A DNA stretch of 64,000 bases from contig NC_133911.1 of assembly GCF_964199755.1 (NCBI RefSeq), positions 957,001 through 1,021,000 of the forward strand, given 5' to 3'. A model generated the notes under the pieces. It was given only the letters and a program-made list of their open reading frames with translations. It had not been told where the DNA came from and did no database searches. The position numbers and the translations under genes are program-made. This DNA comes from Larus michahellis (taxonomy: Eukaryota; Chordata; Aves; Charadriiformes; Laridae). Of the stretch, positions 34,139 to 46,842 are shown piece by piece (position 1 is the first letter of the stretch; every line of letters begins with the position of its first letter).

Positions 34139-34640
34139 TCACAGAATCACAGAATCACAGAATGGTAGGGTTGGAAGGGACCTCTAGAGATCATCTAGTC
34201 CAACCCCCTGCCAGAGCAGGGTCACCCACAGCAGGTGGCACAGGAATGCCTCCAAGCGGGTTGGAATGTCTCCAGAGACGGAGACTCCCCCACCTCTCGG
34301 GGCAGCCTGTGCCAGGGCTCTGCCACCCTCACAGCAAAGAAGTTCCTCCTCATGTGGAAGGAGGAACTTCTTCCTATGCTGCATCTATGGTCCCACCTAT
34401 GGTGGAACTTCCTATGTTCAAGTTTGTGCCCGTTACCCCTTGTCGTGTCACTGGGCACCACTGAGAAGAGCCTGGCCCCATCCTCCTGACACCCCCCCTT
34501 TCAGTATTTATCAGTGTTGATAAGGTCCCCCCTCAGCCGTCTTTTTTCCAGACTGAAGAGACCCAAATCCCTCAGCCTTTCTTCATCAGAGAGGGGTTCC
34601 AGTCCCCTCAGCACCTTGGTAACCCTAGCAGGGCTGGCCC
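34139..34640 (-). mobile_element. CR1 LINE 3'-end fragment with 42-base extra segment
   Basis: Terminal ATCACAGA units at 34139-34165, then GGTTGGAAGGGACCTCTAG, CCCCCTGCCAGAGCAGG, GACGGAGACTCCCCCACC, CACTGGGCACCACTGAG and GGTCCCCCCTCAGCCG match the sister copies at 46843 and 51770. Relative to them it carries about 42 extra bases near 34352-34402, including the palindrome shared with the CR1 at 33601. It is 5'-truncated and its frame is broken. Confidence 0.92.
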
Positions 34641-35079
34641 TAGCAGGGATGGAGGGAAGCTCCTTCCTAATCCTTTGTCTTCCCCATGCACGTGGAGGCC
34701 ATGTGCTCTATGGGGTGGAAGGGAAACCATCTATGTGGCCCTTTGAGCACGGAGCCATCACTGAGCATCAGAATGGTCACTTCAAGGGCGATATGGGCAA
34801 TGACGATCAGCGACCACAAAGCTCTGGCTTGGCTTGAGCTTGAGGCACCTGGAGCTGCAAGTACCTGTTTGTATAAAGAAGCTTCGCTGTGGTGGAGTCC
34901 TTCCTCTGGCACCAAGGAGGTCCTGCATCCCTTTCCTCACACAGCGACACTATCCGCCTGTCGGTCACTCCTCTCTCAGACCTCGGTTTCTCTCTGCATG
35001 AACTCTGTAGAGGTCCATGTCTTGCCGTACAGTGAGGTGGCAGAGCTCCGCTGCTGCACAAGTGCTGGTTTTCATGGTG
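34641..35079. other. No recognisable gene
   Basis: Unique DNA; nothing identified. Confidence 0.4.
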
Positions 35080-35240
35080 AGCTAATTCCAGACTCACTAA
35101 TTTAATGATGATTAATGACAGGTACACCACCCTTCCCTTCCTTCTTTCATTGATTGAGAAAAAAACCCCGGAGCGGAGCCAGAGATTAATTAATTCTCTC
35201 AAGCGGAGGGGAAAGTAATCAGACTGAAATCAGATCGAAT
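35080..35240. promoter_or_regulatory. AT-rich candidate enhancer with Pbx-Hox plus Meis sites
   Basis: TGATTAAT (35109-35116, Pbx-Hox type) overlaps by one base TGACAGG (35116-35122, Meis type). TTAATTAATTC near 35187 and TTGATTGAG near 35150 lie close by. The overlap is the arrangement of known Hox-Pbx-Meis targets. Eph genes, which flank C1Q in amniotes, include such targets. Function is inferred. Confidence 0.38.
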
Positions 35241-36229
35241 TCAGGACTCCGGGGCGAGCAGGAGGATGTGCTGAGTGACGTGTAAATGAGAGATGCCCCA
35301 GCCCATGTCGGGTCGGGAGGGAAACAGCTGCGGAGCAGATTCCTCAAGAAGGGATGGCAAAAGCGTTTGCAGATGTAGCAGGCGGAGCAGCACAGGACAC
35401 GGCACCCAGGCTGGACCTGCCTGGGGCACGCGGACAGCCTCCCGCACCAAACCGGAGTGGGGATGTCAGTAATTCGGTGCAAAGCCTGGCGTTCGCTTAA
35501 CTAGGGTGCTCAGGGCTTACCCTCTGTCCTTTCCCCACTGCGACTCCAAAGCCACGTTTCTCTTTGCTACAGACCGCATTGCAGCATCACCGGAACCGGT
35601 CACGAGCTGCCACAGAAAGTTGCATCCTGCAAATCTCTGTGACTGTAGGTTGTTTTTTTTCTGGTTTTCGTGTTTGCTTCACCTGGGAATACCAACGTAG
35701 GGCTGATCAAGGCTGTGGGGGTTAAGCTGCCAGGTATCTCACTGTATTAAAACCACACGTCCTCCAAAAACATCTATTTCACCTTGAGAAAAATATCTCC
35801 TCCCCTTTTTTCCTGCAAATCTAGCAGGGCAGAATTGAGTCTTACAGCTCGCTGGGGCTCGGGGCTGCAGCAATCTCCCAAGTATTTAAGCATGACTAAT
35901 TGGCTTGTGCCTACCATACCAGGGATTTAAAACCTGTATCCTATTCAGGTGCTGGTCAGGCCCACAACTGCTCAATTTCTAATAGCATGCACACTCAGCC
36001 ATCAGCAAGCGCCTTCCCCTTTGCAGTCCTGCGCAGTGTCGCCTCATATGAAGAATGGGATCATGAGGTCACCTAAACCTGTGACCTCAGCGAAGCAGTC
36101 AGTGATACCGTGTCAAAATCTTCTGACATGATGCTTCAAAAGAGCGTCTTAAAGAAACTGAGCTGTCTTAAATAAATTCAAATAAACAGTAGTTTTTCAT
36201 CATGAAGAGAGGTTACCAACTGGGCCCAT
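35241..36229. other. No recognisable gene
   Basis: Unique DNA, fairly AT-rich from 35640 to 36200; no repeat family recognised. Confidence 0.4.
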
Positions 36230-36900
36230 TCTGGGACGTGAGCAATCAACATGTTCATAAACGACTGGAGAAAGTTTTCTGGTGACACAGATCTCCAGTT
36301 TGGTCAAGGAAGGCTGTGTGGGTCAGATCAGGTCAGCACCACAGACTTCAGTGATGAAGGCTATCCTCAGATGGGCTACAATTAAAAAAAGCACAGCCAG
36401 CACATCAAGGAAAGTCATCGTTCCCTCTACTCAGCACACAAGGAGCCACAATGTGCCACTATGCCCAGTTTTGGCCACCCTACCATATGAGATGCTAAGT
36501 CCAATGGAGGCCACCAAGATGGTCAGGAGATGGAGCACAGGACATACAGAAAGAGACCAAAGGAAACTACACCTGTTCAGCCTCAAAGAGGGAGAGATGA
36601 GTGAGACCTAACTGACTTAAGTGGTGGTTTTAAAAGAGGCAGAGCCAGAGGTGTAGAGTGAAAGAGCAGGAGGACGCAAGGACAGCATCCAGCTCAACAG
36701 GACATAATAAAAAGTTCTTCCCTATGAGAGCGGTGCAGCCTCAGGACCGGTGCTCAGGGAGCTTCTGGGATCTCTGTTCTGGGATCTCTGTTCTGGGAGG
36801 TTTTCGAAACTCAACCAGACAAGACCCTCAGAAACGTGATCTGGCTTTGACACTCTCTGTCCAGGAGGCAATAACACTGGCTGTACAGCCCAAATCACTC
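36230..36900 (+). mobile_element. Old, diverged CR1 LINE fragment (RT to 3' region)
   Basis: Plus-strand words match CR1 in order: ACATGTTCATAAACGACTGG (FINDW-like RT segment), then GGTGACACAG, CCCAGTTTTGGCCACCC, GGAGGCCACCAAGATGGTCAG, CTGTTCAGCCTCAAAGAG, and AAGTTCTTCCCTATGAG. Stops and indels are frequent. Confidence 0.7.
36763..36798. repeat. 14-bp tandem repeat, 2.6 copies
   Basis: TTCTGGGATCTCTG repeats exactly twice, then in part, inside the old CR1 fragment. Confidence 0.9.
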
Positions 36901-38395
36901 CTGGAGTTAGTCGTTAGCAGGATACAGGTGACACGTAAATGAGAGGTATGGGTGACATCTCCTGGACGACTCCAGCTCTGTCGGGGAGAGCAAAATCAAA
37001 CACAGTCTTGGGAACTGCTGGAAAGAGAGGCAAGAGCAAACCAGCAACATAATTACTGCTCCTGCATGATCAGGAGAGACTCATTTACACACTGAGTGCC
37101 TTAAATGCCCTGGAGACAAAGGTGTGGGAGTTCACTGGGGGTCTGCGGGGAGACCTCGAGGGCAGGACAGGGAGGGGACAGCAGGCAGATGGGAGCACTT
37201 TCAGTAGGCAGGAGACAGGCATGAAGACGAGGAGAGAGGCGCAGCATTTTGTAGGCTGGTGTGGCTGAAAACGGGTCCAGGTCAGACCCCTTATGTCACA
37301 TCATTTGGTCTGCCACCATCAGAGAATTGAGCGGTATTTAACAAATCGTTTTCTGCTGTGTTTTATGGAAAGAGCAGAAAGATGTATCTGAGCCAGATGC
37401 TGCTCTCCGGTCCCCAGACTGGCGCCGGAGGATGCTCCCTGCTGTGTGCCACAGGGGCGAATGGTGACAGAGGGTTGCCACAGCGTCCCTGACCTGCTCG
37501 CTGCTGCTGACACAGGAGCAGGAAACAGCTTTGAATTATGGTGCTCTCTAAGAAGGCTCAGCAAGGTTGTGCTGTCTGCTAGGTGACTTCAGCTGTAGTG
37601 GGTCTCTCGAGGGGACGCGGAGTGGCATTTCCTGAGCTGGACTTGGGCCAGGGCATGCGGAGGAGGGAGCAGAGGGGAGGGTGGGACACTGGGCAGGTGG
37701 AGGGAAGGAAGGGAGGACCATCCCTGGTCATTGCCTGATGTCAAAGCCTCCTGCCAAGAGAATGAGCTCACTTGGAGCCATGGTGCCAGGGGGCAGAAGT
37801 AACAGCCCTCCTGGCTGCCTCCTGCAGCCCTGCCCTGATGAGAGGCAATGCATATCTTGGCAAGTCTAGCAGGGAAAATGTGTCCCTGAAGCTGCTTGAA
37901 ACCCACCTCCAAGGGCGAGTCTGAACCCAGAGGTGACCAGTGATGCTCTCTGAGCTGGGCTGGTTCCTCCCCAGCTATCCTGCGCTGCTTCCTCTGCCCA
38001 CAGCATCCGTCTTAGCACACTGTGCGATGCCTGCGCCATGGGCAGGCAGGGCTGCCTTCCACCCCAGGCTCGGGACAGGAATAGCAATGAGTTGTCCCCA
38101 GCACCCGCAGAGCATCTCCTGCCCGCAAGAGCTGCCAGCCCGGCAGGGTGCAGGCAGGGCTGAGCAGCAGCTTCCAGGCTCCCGTCGGGAATGATCGCTG
38201 CCCGTCCAAGCAGCCCAGATGCTCTCCTCCAAGGGCTCCGTTCCCTGGGGCTTGGCACAGGAGCCTTGGCCCTGCTCAGAAGGAGGATGGGTTTATCATT
38301 TATTATTGATTGTTGAGAGTGGGGAGTGCCCTGCATGGCACGGAGGACGCAGGGAGGCACGCTGCCTCTCCCAGTGCTTCTGCAGCAGTGCTGCT
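36901..38395. other. No recognisable gene
   Basis: Unique DNA; nothing I can name. Confidence 0.4.
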
Positions 38396-38605
38396 TTGTG
38401 ATAAAAGTTTAATAAATTGAAAGGCACAGTTTCCATTCCATTGGTAATTAACTTCTGCTGCTGTGTTCCCTCCTAATTGTCTCTATTACTCCAGATAAAA
38501 CTGAGATCAATAGAAACCAAAGTCTGGAGGCTGGGAGAGTCGCAATTAATTAATTATCTCTCTCTTGCATGCATCCTCCATCTGCTGGTAATCAAACAAG
38601 ACTGG
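38396..38605. promoter_or_regulatory. AT-rich candidate conserved element
   Basis: AAAGTTTAATAAATTGAAAG, TTGGTAATTAACTTC, CTCCTAATTGTCTC and CAATTAATTAATTATC occur within 200 bases, against a GC-rich background. Homeodomain-type words dominate. No open frame. Confidence 0.32.
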
Positions 38606-41075
38606 CTGGTCCTCACGCAGGTCCTGGGCCCTCCATGGCTGCTGGCGTCTCGTGGGGATTTTGCAGTGGGCTGAGAGTGCATTTTGGAGCGGGAAGGCAA
38701 GGGGACAGCCCTTACTGTGCCACTGTGTCCTTCCCAGGCTCTTTGCCTCTCCAGGCTGGATTCCACAACGGACCGCTTCTCCAAGCGTGGTGGCTGCATG
38801 TCCCTCCCTCAGGCTCTGCAGTGTGTGCTGGGACACAAGCACTACTGAACACCTGGAAGGCAACAGCGCGCACACATCTTCTGTCAAGGCCCATCACTGC
38901 CTCCGGGCTGTGACTGTGAACAAGGCTGAGAAGAGCCAGGAATTCTCTCTGCATGTAACTTCTGAGAGCCTCCATCGGTCTTTAGCGTGCTCCATGACAC
39001 ATGGACTAAACCACCTTGCTGCCAGTCCCTGGGATGAGCTGATCTCTGGATCCTCTTTAAAGTCTGGAGTATTTCTCCCACTCCTCCCTACCCTGCTGCA
39101 TGCAGAAAGTGCTTCTCATGGAGGCAGAGAGCCCCAGGCCGTTCGTGGCTGATCAGCTCCCCCAGCCAAAGCCCTGTCTACTCAGAAATGCCCTGCTGTG
39201 TGAGCGAGGACAGCAGCAAGTCAGATCTGCAACCTGCACAGCACTGACCTAGTGGCCAGACTTCTCCTGTGTCCTGGCTCGGCTGAGGATCTCGCAGGAG
39301 GCAGCCTTGGAGACAGCCTGCTCTTGAGAATGGACACTTGGTAAGGATCTGTACTAATTTATACCAGTGTTCAGAGAAAATAGTACCTTCCCCATGAAGA
39401 GGTGAACACAACAAACTTACAGAAGAGCCAAGACATGGACACCATCCGTCAACATGTGGCCAGGCACAAATAGATGGTGGGTCTTCATGACCCAGACCCC
39501 AGGCCATGAGTCCTGCCACCCCACTGCCACCCACTCTTTGAAAGCCGGAGTATTTCTTCCCCTCATGTACGAGTGGATGCTGCCACATTTGCAGACACCC
39601 AAGCGAACCTGAGCATCTTTCTGCATGCTTTGAATCGCCTGTGGTTCAGGAGGTACAGGCGAGCTGTCTGGGAGGGGTGATGCATGGTTCCTTACCCCGA
39701 CATCCCATCTATATTCTCCTTGCAGAACTGCTCTCTGTGGTTTTGATATCATTTGCTAGGATGTGGGTGCTGCTAAATTGAGAATTTAAAAAGAAACTCT
39801 CTGGTGTGCTGTGCTGAATTTCAACACATCTCTCCCCTTGCACCAAGTGCCAAGGACCTTCCTCATCCGCCTCTCGGGACTTCTCCATCAGGGGCCTTTG
39901 CAGGGCGTGGCTGGCACAGAGCTGCTTTAGATCAGCTCCGCGATGCCCTGTGGGACCCTTCCCAGCACAGGAGCTCCACAGACATCGAGACCATAGCCAT
40001 GTGTGAGGAGAAAGGTTCAGGGGTCCCCTGTCTTACAGCGGTCTCCGTCGACACAGTCTGTCGTCTTGTCCTGTGCGTGGTGCAGACCCTTTTAGACAAA
40101 GAGAGTTTTTGTGTCACCCTAACCATATATTTTTCCCTCAGCAAGGCTTCCCCAGCAGTATCAAGGTGATCCTTTCTAGTCTTGTGCTTATTTTGGTGTC
40201 TAATGAAGACGTGGGATGCTGATAGGAGTTGGCTGGAGTTTCAGCAAATTGCTGCACTGTTCAAGCTTCTTCTATGTCAGCTCTCCTCTTCTTTAAGCCT
40301 TAAACACCTAAACACCTTCAACATCTTGGACTGCAGAAACGATCCCTAAGGACACTGGCTGCAGCTCCACCCTACACCACCTCTGGCTGTCACTTGCCCT
40401 ATCTTGTTGTCCACCTGTTCATCCCTGATTGCTTCATCCAGGTGCCCTAACGTCATCCTTTGCCCTGTCAGAAGAAAACAGTGTACCTGGATCAGGGGGT
40501 CAAGGAGAGACTGGACCACCCGAGTCAAGCCCAGATCCCCACAGTCATGGTAATCACAGATGTCGGCTCCAAAAGCACATTCCCTGCACGTTCCCGAGTC
40601 TTGTAAAATATTAAGGCAAAGGCAGGGTATTTTTGCAAAGCTAGGCAAGTATGAAGGAAGAGAACTGACAGCAGGCAATCCCTCTGAGGAAAATTCCAGC
40701 TAATCCTGGGAGAAAGAGGGAAAATCACAGTGTTTCTGCCTCTCTGGCTGGGAGAGCTTCCTTTCTGACCTCGGTTATGGTGACAGAGTTGTCAGGCCTG
40801 GCAGGTCTTATCCCGCACATCAGTCCATCCGTCCAGCTGCTTCAGTGCTCCTGCAGGGAAGAGAACCAAGACACTGAGTTATGGGGAAAAAAAAAATATT
40901 ATCAGGGACAAAAGTTGTTTCTGGCCCTGCAGGTGGTCAGCAGGACCTGACAAAGAGATGCTCACAGGCAGCGATGGACCCACCTTTCCAGCCTCTCTGG
41001 GGGACATTGTTTTTCTGGCTGCATGAGCACTCGGGATGCAGACCTGCCTTTCCAACACCGGGCTCGCTCCTGCCT
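38606..41075. other. No recognisable gene
   Basis: Unique DNA without identified repeats or exons. Confidence 0.4.
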
Positions 41076-41900
41076 TGACCCTTTGCTACGGTATTAATCC
41101 CAAACCTCTTCGTCCCCTTCTCCCTGCTTGGGAAACCCTTTCCCTTTGTGTGTTTATGAATCTCTTAATTTTCCGTGTCGACGTGGTCACAGGCAGTTTA
41201 TGCAGATTTTATGCGCTAACAGAATTGTTACTGAAATCGGATAATCCCTTTCCATATTTAAAAGATCGCGATCTCCTTTCTCGACCCTGGTTGCGTCAGG
41301 CCAAGGTCTCTGTGCTCCTCCAACCCCCCAAATCCTCCCAGCGCTGCTGGCAACTGCCGTAGCTGTAGATTGTAATGTAAGTAAGATCTTAACACCGCCT
41401 TGTACGTCCCTGTCTCTGCTGCAAATGCTCTGTCTGGTGCATTGTGTGCCCGCATTAGCCACAGACTATTGGGAATCAAATTAGATTAGAGGAAAAAAGA
41501 GATATCAACTACCCTTGATCTCTGAGGTTTGAGACCAATTGTTTGTGACTAAGATCTTCACTAAGCCTGATTTGAGAGGCACATATAATTTGCCTGGAGT
41601 GAAACAAATTAATGGAAAAGCCTCTCAAATGAGGTAAATCCATTTTGGGGTCTTGGTCGTGCTTGTTAGTCCATAACTGCCTCTGCTATCTTCCGATATG
41701 ATAAGCCGTACTTTTAGGGCAGTACTATACTACTTTTTGCAAAAACCTAAAAATGTAAGCAGTGTTCAAAAACTTGTAAAACTTCTGCTTTGCCGTCAGC
41801 TGTATATTAAGCTGGAGAAATGCTCTTTTAAACACTGTAAAGAGGATTGCTAGGTTTTAAAAGGCTACTATGATTAAACTGGAAAGTGAACCAGTTTCTT
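41076..41900. promoter_or_regulatory. AT-rich stretch, candidate conserved non-coding DNA
   Basis: An extended AT-rich segment (GTTTATGAATCTCTTAATTT, CAAATTAGATTAGAGG, CAAATTAATGGAAAAGCC, GCACATATAATTTGC). It has none of the CR1 hallmarks and no open frame. It may be one or more enhancers or a very old repeat. Confidence 0.28.
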
Positions 41901-42385
41901 AGAAACAAAAAGAAAGTAGTGTCCAAATGAGTAAAACAGAAATGTGCCCAGACCCTGGGAAATTAAGCGCCAAACCATAATGGGTCATATTAAATATTTT
42001 TTTAAGAGCAACTTGCTAGTACCTTAAAAGCTGAGAATGCAATTTTCCCCACAGTTTAGGAGGAGAGATTGTCAGGAGGCTGTCGTCTCTCAAAGACGAC
42101 AATTTGTTACAGGAAGAGAGGAAGAGCACATAGCTCCATAGAAAAATAAAATGAAACCTTTGCAGTGGCATTTTGCACGTCTACGATCAAGGAGGTTCCC
42201 ACATCATGAGAGCCTTTCCAGGGGATAAACCTGAGAAATTGCCCCAAAGAGAGGTGTCAGAGGAGGTGTTAGAGCAAAGCGAGTGCCTGAAGGGTTTCAA
42301 ACCATGCAAATGACATGGCCAGGACCATGTGGGACTTGGACAAGACTTCCAGAAAAAATCAGATCAGCTACAAACTCCAGTGTGT
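41901..42385. other. No recognisable gene, AT-rich
   Basis: AT-rich unique DNA just before an old CR1; part of it may be unrecognised CR1 5' sequence. Confidence 0.35.
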
Positions 42386-43400
42386 AACCTCGAATCGGTG
42401 TGGAAGGTGACAGATGTGACACCAATCCATACAAAAATCTCTGTGGCCATCTGGACAACATATGGCCAGCAGGTCTGAATGCAACACCAAGGAATTGGGG
42501 CAAACTACAGTGAGGAACAAACTTAATAAACACCTGGATAAATATAATTCATTAAGAAAGTGCCCTGAGATTTTCTGTAAAGAGGAGTCAGGTCTCTCGG
42601 ACTTTGTAGAGATCTTTGAAGAAGTCAAAAAGGACATGGAGAAGGATGATATGGTCAACACCATGTACTTGGATCTCAAAACGCTGTGCCTAAGGTGCCT
42701 CAGCAAAGGCTCTTATAGATGATATGGTGCCGTGGTTCAGTCCTGTGGACTAATAAACAACTTAAAGGAGAGAAAACAAAAGCTAGGAATTGATGTCCAG
42801 TTTTCATGATGGAAAAGCTCATCATCAGAGGCCCAGGAATTTAGACAGAGCCCTAGGCTTGTTAGCATGTTTGTAACACCCAGAAAGAGATGGTGAAAAC
42901 CGAGGCAGCAATGCAAATCTATTCAAAATGTTCGGATCTGAAAGTGACCATGAAGAACTGCAAAAAGGGTCAAAATGGTGACTGGCTGGGAGATAAAATG
43001 GCACCGTGAATCCATGCCGAAAGACACAAAGGAATTCAGATAGAAACGAAACCCGAATTAGCAATGACCACACAGAAAGGATCTTGCAGCCACGTGGAGC
43101 TCCCTGATAGTATCTTGAAACTATGCCCAGCAGCAAAGAGAAAGGCAAATTTAATAAGAAAAGTATTGAGAACAGCACAGACACTTTGGTTTAGCTCCCA
43201 TGAGTTGAACAGCATGTGCAGTTCTGGCATTTGCACCCAAAAAAACTGACACTTTACAACTAGAAACAGGACCAAAGGAAAGAGGTGGGATGGTGGGAGA
43301 GAGAGAAGAGCTCTACAAAGAGAGACTGAATGGATTAGGGCTGTTCAGCCCAGGAAGACGCGAGTGAGAGGGATGTGATGGAGATCTGTGCAGTCCTGCC
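42386..43400 (+). mobile_element. Old CR1 LINE copy retaining RT-encoding order
   Basis: The plus strand follows the CR1 ORF2 order: GTGACACCAATCCATAC, then TTTTCTGTAAAGAGGAGTC, then TTTGAAGAAGTCAAAAAGGACATGG, then GTACTTGGATCTCAAAACGC and GTGCCTCAGCAAAGGCTC (the YLDxxKAFDxVPH region), and 3' GGGCTGTTCAGCCCAGGAAG. Roughly 1 kb; frames are broken. Only about 85 codons stay open at 42462-42722, and this is CR1 RT, not a host gene. Confidence 0.75.
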
Positions 43401-46400
43401 AGGTGCGGATGCTGAAGGGCTGGGAGTTGGAAAGGGGAAGGAAAGCGTTTCTGGAGGGCAGCTCTGCCGAAGGTGTTGGGCTGGCTCTGGGCGTCCCTGT
43501 CCTGTGGATTGCTGTGCTGCTGTGGGCTACCTGCGGTGTGCGCTGCTGGTCCCCATGCCACACACAGCCCCGCTGGCTCCATGCCGGTCCTGGGCTCAAT
43601 CAGCGCTGCTGCTTCATGCGAGACAGGTTGGGCAGGCAGCTACAACCTCTCAGATGCCCCACCACAAGGTGGAAAGGGACTGGGAAAACACGTGCCACGA
43701 GCAGGCAGTGCACGAGTCCAGGCCAAATCCTTCCACTGAGTTTGCTAGAAAATTTTTTCCCTGAACTGCTCCTTTGCCCCTGATAATGAAAATTAGAGAG
43801 GGGTTTGTCAATTGCTGGCAACCCAGGAGAGAAGGTCTGATTTCTTCTGCACTTGATTTGATGGAGCTTTCCAAATCCTTGCAGCCAGCCTCCGCTCCCC
43901 TCTGGGTAACTTTGGGGGTGCATTGGCATCAACCTGGACTAGCAAATACACTTGCAAGACTCCACATGAGAGCAGTCCAATCCAAGCTGAGTCACTGCTG
44001 GCACAGGACAACTTCTCACGGGATGGAAATAGGTCTGTCCAGGATCTCCATCCGCATGTGGATCCTGATCTTACCTGGGGCCAGGGTCCACCCCACTGAG
44101 ACACGAGCAGAGGTCCCCCAGGCCAGGAGGAGAGGACATATCCTGTCCCTGGTGTGCCCCTAGACCCTGGACTTCTCAGGGCAAGGTGCAAGCGTAGCAC
44201 AGGATGTGCTCCCAAACTTGGGAAGCTCCAACAGTTTCAGCACGGTCTGTGCAAACCTGCCCTCATCCCGCCCTTTCTCTGGCTCTGTGCAGCCACGTGG
44301 GCAGCGGCGCCAGCTGGAACACGGAACTCACACATTTAGGGCACAGTTGCCAGCATTATTTTCTTTCCTAATTTGAAAGCTCGTATCTTTTGTGCTCCTC
44401 ATATCCATCACTTCTTCCAGCTGTACCGCACCACCCCCTGGTCCCCCCTCTCTCCTGAATACAGCACAGGTGATAGGGATGCTGCAGTGAATGGCTCTGC
44501 CCATCACCCCTGGTTTGCATCACCCGACACCCCACCTCATCCCTGTGACTTTGCCAGGTACTGGCATTGCGCAGCCCTCACCTCTGCTGAGGCTGCACCG
44601 TCTCCAAGGAAGACAGCACAGAAATTCTCTATTGCAGCCATTTGCAAGCCTGCTATACCGTACCTGCGTCCTCCTTTGCTCGTCCTCTGGCTCTTCTCTC
44701 ACTGCATTTGCACAAATCCCCTCCTGCCCGTCTGCTGCCAGACTCTGAATTCCTCCTTGTTCTCTGTTTCCTCTTCCCTTATGGACGCTCCCCTCCTTTT
44801 GTCTCACACCTGAATCACAAACCCCTAATTACTCCCACTGTGGTCCCCGCCTCTGATCTCTCTGTAAAAAGCCCTACCCATGTCTTCTTCTCTTTCTTCC
44901 TGACACTTTTGCCTTCTCTTCTTGTACCTTTCTTCCCCACAGCCCCTGACAAATATTCCCTTCAGACCCTGGGGGTTTTGAAGGCTTTGCTTGGCCTCGA
45001 CTCTCCCATCCTCTCCAGGTCCTGGCTGTGGACACCTCTTGGGGCACCCTCCCTCCCGGCTGCCCCATCCGTAATGGGACTGTTGCTCATTAAAGAAGCA
45101 GAGCTACAGTCCTGTCAAGAAATACCATGTAAAGTACTAGATATGTTGGCAAATGCACAGCGGATTCTGGAAACAGCAAAGCCCTTTGTTTTGTTTCAAC
45201 GCCATAAATTAATTCCAACCAAGGGCCTCCTGGGCTGTGCTCTCTTCTCCGCCACCCAGCCAGCATCTCCCACAGTGCTTGCGGCAGTGGTGCGTGGGGT
45301 CCTGCAGAGTACCGCAGCTACCAACCTGTGTGGGGGTGCCACAGCACCCCATGAGGACCCGAGTCCATGGGGCTTAGCGCTAGCTTAAAATGAAGTGATT
45401 AATTTTCACGGCTGAAAAACCTTCCCATTTCATCTCATTTTGCAAAAACTGCTGATAAAGCCACAAACTCCACAAGGAAAAGGGTTATCTTGACAGTCAG
45501 CCTTATTCGCCCTCCTCCCAAGCAAACCTCCCCAGGTCCCCGGCAGGGCAGAGCTGCGTCTCCCCTGGCACAAACATTTTCAGCCCAGACAATGCTGGGG
45601 ACGTGTCCGTGGGAAGTGGGTGCCTGGTCCCAGCCTGCCGCTGACACCGAGATGACATTTCCCCTCGGTGCCGGGCAAGGCTGGAGAACCGCAGCTGCAC
45701 CCAGCCCAGCCCACCTGTGTTGGCAGGGAAGATGAAACCTCTGCAGGAAAACCGGGGTTGTTTGTTCACAAATACACTGTTTTGCAAAGGAGCTGAGCAG
45801 GGGGTGGGGGTGGGAGTACTTGAAAAGCAAATGAACTTATGTTTTATGCTTTTTAAGATGTCTAACAGAGTACAAAAGTTCATCTTTAATAGGAGGGCAA
45901 CACAGAGTGCTTAGAGCTGTGGTTTGACACAGATACAGAGCTCAAATGCCTTTGAAGTATCTTCTGATTCCTCATTCTGCCTGAAGTAACTTTAGATTTA
46001 TGCAGCAGATGGGAAATAGTCCCTCGTTACGTGGCTCTCTACTCCAGCGCTGACTCCAAGATAAGGCAGCCTTATTGCATCTGCACGCCTTAGAAGAGCT
46101 CTTAGACAGCGCTTTAGTCTTCAGGGGCCTGAGTCTGTAGTTTGCATATTTTTTTTCTGTTTTCCTCTAAAATTAGTCTTGATAACTCCAACATGTTGTG
46201 AACATCTTCAAAGGAGAACGAGGGGGAGAAAAGTTTGTCTGTGGAGTAGAGGTGATTCATTTCAATTCGTTTGAAAACGAATTGTGTGTTTTGGGGGAAG
46301 AGCTCGCGGAGAAGCGACAGGGAATGGCCTCGCTGTGACCCCAGCCTCAAACACACCAGCTTTGAAGAAGTCGCTAAAAAAGCTTTCCTGCGGCTCTAGC

Positions 46401-46420
46401 AACTGCGAACCACACCCTCG
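43401..46420. other. No recognisable gene
   Basis: Unique DNA. The 44390-44960 stretch is pyrimidine-rich on the plus strand (many TCTTCC/CCTTCTCTT runs), giving long featureless open frames. No gene or repeat recognised. Confidence 0.4.
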
Positions 46421-46625
46421 CCCGCGCCGAGGAGCCTCCGAGGGGCTGCGACGCAGGGGACGCTCCCCGGGGGGGTGCAGAGAGAGGCCAGCATGTGCCG
46501 CACGTGCCGGCACTGGGGATGGCCCGGGCAAGCGGAGGAGATGATGCTTTCAGCTTCCGTTAGCCACGTGCCTGGCAGCCAGCAGGCAGAGCCGCCCTGC
46601 CGGCACACCGGGGCTGCTCGCACAG
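46421..46625. promoter_or_regulatory. CpG-rich patch
   Basis: Dense CpG (CTCGCCCGCGCCGAGGAGCC and following) in about 200 bases. No exon is recognisable; a possible minor CpG island. Confidence 0.28.
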
Positions 46626-46842
46626 TGGCAGTGCCGAAATCCATCTTTCTCCTCTCCAAGGGCAGGTGTAGATGTGTCAGCCTTGTGGGCTTGATTTCTC
46701 CACCCGGACCTGACACCAGCCTTTCCTCCAAGGGCTTCAACCCTCCCCGCCCCACGTCTCTTCCTTGCGAGGTGAGACGAAGCCCCTCGCTCCCCACTGC
46801 ACATTCCACATGCTTGTCTCACCCGTTTTAACCCGGCCCCTA

